Shown: one piece after another, positions 60,627-64,000 of the stretch
How positions within the stretch are numbered: the first letter of the stretch is position 1
How the letters are laid out: every line of letters begins with the position of its first letter
Source: Maricaulis sp.
Lineage (GTDB): Bacteria; Pseudomonadota; Alphaproteobacteria; Caulobacterales; Maricaulaceae
DNA: 64,000 bases
NCBI RefSeq assembly: GCF_015665295.1
Contig: NZ_JADFAJ010000012.1
Location: forward strand, 53,006-117,005
Direction: 5' to 3'
Notes under the pieces: generated by a model
The model's database searches: none
What the model was told of the DNA's origin: nothing
Seen by the model: only the letters and a program-made list of their open reading frames with translations
Program-made: the position numbers and the translations under genes

Positions 60627-61292
60627 ATGCGGGAATATGATCCTGACAAGCCGTTGATCTTCATCCATGTTCCGAAGACAGGCGGTGTCTCGGTCCGGCA
60701 GGTGGTTGATTCCTGGTACCCGCACCGTTTCAGTCACTATTTTTCGCCGAAGACCGGCATGCCACCGCGCCGGGACCTTTCGCAGCGGTGCGCGGATGGC
60801 TCGATGCCGGTGGTTTATGGGCATTTCAATCGTTTGCGCGGTTTTGGCATCGAGCAATACTATCCGGAGGCGACGCAGTTCATCACCATTCTCCGCGATC
60901 CGCTGGAAACCCGCATTTCGGCTTACCATTATCTGAAAAGTCTCGGCGACAAGCTGGCTCCGGACCGTCGCCCCCAGGGCACACTGGAAGAGTTCCTGAT
61001 CAGCGGCCCGGTCGGCATGCTCAATTACTTTCCCGTTGAGATGACAGAAGCGAATTACAAGGATGTAATTGAATCCAGTTTCATCGAAGTCGGGATCCTG
61101 GAGGCCTTGCCGGAATCCATGCGTCGCATCGCGGCGCGCTTGTCCAAGCCGTTCGATGAGAGCCAGCTACCCCATCTGAATCGAGCCGTCCGCTTTGAGG
61201 GTGTGTCCGGTGAGGCGAAGAAAAAACACAAAGAAATCAATGGCCTTGCCTATAGGGTGTACGACTATGTGGCCGCACGTTATTCGCAATAG
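60627..61292 (+). CDS. Sulfotransferase family protein
   Basis: A 221-residue cytosolic protein. The PAPS-binding P-loop-like motif is IFIHVPKTGGVSVRQVVDSW near 11-30, and the 3'-phosphate loop is FITILRDPLETRISAYHYL near 85-103. This matches the sulfotransferase-2 superfamily, which includes heparan and other glycan sulfotransferases. The C-terminal half is divergent. Substrate unknown. It stands alone between the thiolase and Lrp genes. Confidence 0.82.
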   Translation: MREYDPDKPLIFIHVPKTGGVSVRQVVDSWYPHRFSHYFSPKTGMPPRRDLSQRCADGSMPVVYGHFNRLRGFGIEQYYPEATQFITILRDPLETRISAYHYLKSLGDKLAPDRRPQGTLEEFLISGPVGMLNYFPVEMTEANYKDVIESSFIEVGILEALPESMRRIAARLSKPFDESQLPHLNRAVRFEGVSGEAKKKHKEINGLAYRVYDYVAARYSQ

Positions 61293-61375
61293 CGGCAAGG
61301 CAATCCCGGTCCCGTCTGGACGGGTCTCAAGCTCGCCGCCCCGCATGCTGCACTGGCGAAAACCGGGTGCCGGTC

Positions 61376-61855
61376 TCAGCCGTCGATATGCCCGAGCGGC
61401 AGGCCGCGCCCTTCCTTGACATTGCGGATCTGGACCGAGGTGCGGAAGTCGCCGACCACATCCAGCGGGATCATCTTTTCCTGCATGAACTCGTTATAGG
61501 CATCGATGTCAGGCGTGACGATCTTCAGCAGGTAATCATAGGGGCCGGTCATGGTGCAGGCCTCGGTGATTTCCGGGAAGGTCTGGACCGCCTTTTCGAA
61601 CTTCTCGTAATTGGCCTTGCGGGCCGGCTGGATCTTCACTTCCAGATAGGCCGTGAACATCAAGCCGATCATGCGCCGGTCGAGCTGGATCGAGCGCCGT
61701 TTGATGATGCCCTCGGTCTCCAGACGCCGGATCCGGCGCCAGCACGGCGAGGGGGTCAGGCCGACGATTTCGGCGATATCGGCGACGGATCGGCCCGCAT
61801 CTGCCTGCAGGGCTTCAAGAATGCGTACATCAATCGTGTCCAGGGTGACGGTCAT
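61376..61855 (-). CDS. Lrp/AsnC family regulator (BkdR-like)
   Basis: A 159-residue regulator. The helix-turn-helix occupies residues 5-60 (DTIDVRILEALQADAGRSVADIAEIVGLT, read around the turn, then SPCWRRIRRLETEGII). The C-terminal RAM/effector domain has FTAYLEVKI near 67-75 and MTGPYDYLLKIVTPDIDAY near 102-120. It is divergent from genes for the branched-chain 2-oxoacid dehydrogenase E1, so it probably senses a branched-chain amino acid and controls that operon, like BkdR. Confidence 0.92.
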   Translation of the reverse strand: MTVTLDTIDVRILEALQADAGRSVADIAEIVGLTPSPCWRRIRRLETEGIIKRRSIQLDRRMIGLMFTAYLEVKIQPARKANYEKFEKAVQTFPEITEACTMTGPYDYLLKIVTPDIDAYNEFMQEKMIPLDVVGDFRTSVQIRNVKEGRGLPLGHIDG

Positions 61856-61856
61856 T

Positions 61857-61886
61857 ATTTCCTCAAATCATCATTTCGCAGGAAAT
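61857..61886. promoter_or_regulatory. Inverted repeat at the lrp-like promoter
   Basis: ATTTCCT and AGGAAAT are perfect 7-base arms around 16 AT-rich bases, starting 1 base upstream of the regulator ATG in the divergent spacer. AT-rich spaced repeats of this kind suit Lrp octamers, suggesting autoregulation. Confidence 0.5.
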
Positions 61887-62039
61887 TAATTCAACTTTCC
61901 GCACTTGCGAACCCCGAAATGGCACCGCATTGCTAAGCTGGACAAGACCCGCCCATCCGCGCTAGACGCCCGTCGCGTGTCCGCATCATGCGGTCACCCC
62001 CCAAATGGCACGTTTTGCCGATGTTTTCAGCGAGAGCCC

Positions 62040-63269
62040 ATGGCACACACTGAACCCCGCTTCCACGTTCCCGCGCCGCACGTGCGGCCCGGCGATACGC
62101 CTGATTTTTCCCACATTGTCATCCCGCCGGCCGGCGAGGCCACGCGGCCCGACCCGTCGGTGCACGGCATGGAGACCCAGGCGCTGGCCCTGGGCCTGGT
62201 CCGGGTGCTCGACCACAACCACCAGGCGGTCGGCGAGTGGGATCCCAAGCTGGATGCGGATGTTCTGCGCGAGGGCCTGCGCCACATGGTGCTGACCCGG
62301 GTCTATGACGACCGCATGCTGAAGCTGCAGCGCCAGGGCAAGATGAGCTTCTACATGAAGTCGACCGGGGAAGAGGCGGTGGCGGTGGCCGGTGCCATGG
62401 CGATGAGCAAGGACGACATGGTTTTCCCGTCCTATCGCCAGCAGGGCATCCTGTTCGCCCGCGGCCGCGACATCGTCGAGATGATGTGCCACTGCATTTC
62501 CAACAGCCGCGACAATCTCAAGGGCCGCCAATTGCCGGTCCACTACACCTGGGCCGAAGGCAAGTTCTTTTCGATCTCGGGCAATCTCGCGACCCAGCTG
62601 CCGCAGGCCGTCGGCTATGCCATGGCGTGCGAGTATCGCGGTGATGGCGAGATCGCCGCGACCTGGATCGGCGATGGTTCGACCGCAGAAGGCGATTTTC
62701 ACGGCGCCATGGTGCTGGCCTCGACCTATCGGGCGCCGGTCATCGTCAATGTCGTCAACAACCAGTGGGCCATCTCGACCTTCCAGGGCATCGCCGCAGG
62801 CGAGGCGCCGACCTTTGCCTTCAAGGGCCTGGGCTATGGCGTCGCCTCGCTGCGGATCGACGGCAATGATTTCCTCGCCGTCTATGCCGCCACGCAATGG
62901 GCCGCCAAGCGGGCCCGTGAAGGTCATGGCGCCACGGTGATCGAGCATTTCACCTATCGCGCCGACGCGCATTCCACCTCGGACGACCCGTCCGGCTATC
63001 GTCCCAAGGGCGAAAATGAGATCTGGCCGCTGGGCGATCCCATCGAGCGTCTCAAACAACATCTGATCGGGCTCGGTGAATGGGATGAGGCACGTCATGC
63101 CGTGCTCGAGAAAGAGCTGAACGAGATGGTCATAGCTTCCTACAAGGAAGCGGAAAGCCATGGCACGCTGCATGACGGGCCGCTCTCGCCGGTCAATTCC
63201 ATGTTCGAGGATGTTTATGCCGAACCGGACTGGCGCCTGCGTCGCCAGCGCCAGGACCTGGGAGTTTAA
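62040..63269 (+). CDS. bkdA1: Branched-chain 2-oxoacid dehydrogenase E1 alpha
   Basis: A 409-residue E1 alpha subunit. [21 protein letters not shown] near 103-123 and [15 protein letters not shown] precede the thiamine diphosphate motif, read as [20 protein letters not shown] and ending VNNQWAIST near 216-252. The activation-loop segment [16 protein letters not shown] near 305-320 is typical. It decarboxylates 2-oxoacids from Val, Leu and Ile and pairs with the beta subunit that follows after 4 bases. Start 62040 is chosen from homology; longer upstream frame is unsupported. Confidence 0.93.
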   Translation: MAHTEPRFHVPAPHVRPGDTPDFSHIVIPPAGEATRPDPSVHGMETQALALGLVRVLDHNHQAVGEWDPKLDADVLREGLRHMVLTRVYDDRMLKLQRQGKMSFYMKSTGEEAVAVAGAMAMSKDDMVFPSYRQQGILFARGRDIVEMMCHCISNSRDNLKGRQLPVHYTWAEGKFFSISGNLATQLPQAVGYAMACEYRGDGEIAATWIGDGSTAEGDFHGAMVLASTYRAPVIVNVVNNQWAISTFQGIAAGEAPTFAFKGLGYGVASLRIDGNDFLAVYAATQWAAKRAREGHGATVIEHFTYRADAHSTSDDPSGYRPKGENEIWPLGDPIERLKQHLIGLGEWDEARHAVLEKELNEMVIASYKEAESHGTLHDGPLSPVNSMFEDVYAEPDWRLRRQRQDLGV

Positions 63270-63273
63270 GATC

Positions 63274-64000
63274 ATGGCCAAGATGAACATGATCCAGGCC
63301 CTCAACTCGGCCCTGGACACCATGATGGAACGCGATCCCGACGTGATCAGCTTCGGCGAGGATGCCGGCTATTTCGGCGGCGTTTTCCGGGTCACGGCGA
63401 ACCTGCAGGCGAAATATGGTCTCGACCGCTCCTTTGACGCGCCGATCAACGAGGCGGCGATCATGGGCATGGCGATCGGCATGGCGGCCAAGGGATTGAA
63501 GCCCGTCGCCGAGATCCAGTTCTCCGATTATATTTTCCCGGCCATCGACCAGATCGTTTCGGAAATGTCGCGCCTGCGCTATCGCTCGGCCGGCCAGTTC
63601 ACGGCCCCGGTCGTGGTCCGCACCCCGTGTGGCGGTGGTATCCGCGGCGGTCAGACCCACTCGATGAGCCCGGAAGCCTTTTTCACCCAGGTGCCGGGCA
63701 TCCAGGTCGTCATGCCGTCCAATCCCTATGACGCCAAGGGCCTGCTGATCGCCGCCATTGAAAGCCCCGATCCGGTCATCTTCTTCGAGCCGAAACGCCT
63801 GTACAACGGCCCCTTCGAAGGTCATTCCGGCGGCGCGCTGGCCTCCTGGGGCAATCATCCCAAGGGCGAGGTGCCGGAAGGTCATTATTCCCTGCCGATC
63901 GGCAAGGCAGAAGTCGTCCGCGAAGGCTCGGCCCTGACCATCATCACCTATGGTACACTCGTCCTGGTCGCCCAGGCGGCGGCCGAGAAGGCCGGTATCG
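63274..64000 (+). CDS. bkdA2: Branched-chain 2-oxoacid dehydrogenase E1 beta, cut by window end
   Basis: The first 242 codons of the beta subunit are present. [21 protein letters not shown] near 24-44, [18 protein letters not shown] near 58-75 with the conserved Glu, and [25 protein letters not shown] (read in parts, near 113-137) are family elements. The C-terminal third is outside the window. It is cotranscribed with the alpha gene; E2 and E3 would be expected further right. Confidence 0.93.
   Translation, partial: MAKMNMIQALNSALDTMMERDPDVISFGEDAGYFGGVFRVTANLQAKYGLDRSFDAPINEAAIMGMAIGMAAKGLKPVAEIQFSDYIFPAIDQIVSEMSRLRYRSAGQFTAPVVVRTPCGGGIRGGQTHSMSPEAFFTQVPGIQVVMPSNPYDAKGLLIAAIESPDPVIFFEPKRLYNGPFEGHSGGALASWGNHPKGEVPEGHYSLPIGKAEVVREGSALTIITYGTLVLVAQAAAEKAGI

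Noticed and set aside
58817..60664. 615-codon leftward frame covering the thiolase gene
   Set aside because: Only the last 168 codons (from 59323) look like a protein, the CPBP family. The rest is antisense to a clear thiolase.

Overview
The window reads as chromosomal DNA (high GC, dense genes, many ATGA overlaps) of a dimorphic, polarly flagellated alphaproteobacterium of the Caulobacterales/Maricaulales type. A Maricaulis-like organism is my guess from gene content, not a database match. The main evidence is CtrA, ChpT, SciP and FlbD together, GANTC (CcrM-type) sites clustered upstream of ctrA, CtrA-type TTAA-N7-TTAA boxes before flagellar genes, and a DUF4167 protein.

Layout. 0-16 kb is housekeeping and accessory: a DUF1232 protein, an AlaC-like aminotransferase, a TetR regulator flanked by two candidate operators with an S41-like protease/lipoprotein pair and a MAPEG protein, prfA-prmC, a strongly palindromic spacer before the DUF4167 gene, a MOSC protein, clpB with a sigma32-type promoter, an arsC-acr3 arsenic pair, and an M23 peptidase. 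16.5-23 kb carries chpT followed by a chemotaxis operon cheA-cheW-cheY-cheB-cheR. 23.3-26.3 kb holds ctrA, divergent from fliI-fliJ across a 524-bp regulatory region. 26.4-35.2 kb is accessory envelope biology: a TonB-dependent receptor divergent from a DUF6607 lipoprotein, then an apparent operon (read leftwards) of an MMPL/RND permease, a LolA-like periplasmic protein, a predicted outer-membrane barrel and a LysR regulator, preceded by a tiny leader ORF.

35.6-54.1 kb is the flagellar core. Reading leftwards, sciP is followed by fliF-fliG-fliH-fliN-flbD-flhA-flhF-flhG and a small membrane protein; fliK-flgD-flgE also read leftwards, and flgK-flgL read rightwards. Two sigma54 promoters sit in the fliK/flgK divergent region, which fits control by the sigma54 activator FlbD. 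CtrA-like boxes precede fliF and sciP, which fits CtrA (fed by ChpT, restrained by SciP) starting the class II genes. Nearly the whole regulatory hierarchy is therefore visible in one stretch. FliM, FliPQR, FlhB, motor and flagellin genes are not in the window.

54-64 kb is metabolic: mnmA, a flavin-reductase-like protein, a short M61-type peptidase, a Cys-rich Sel1-like protein, a CPBP membrane protein, an acetyl-CoA acetyltransferase, a sulfotransferase, and an Lrp/AsnC regulator divergent from branched-chain 2-oxoacid dehydrogenase E1 alpha and beta (beta cut by the window end). No tRNA, rRNA, CRISPR array or complete insertion sequence was recognised. A dispersed palindromic element (three copies, each with GGGGACAGGT ends) lies only between genes.
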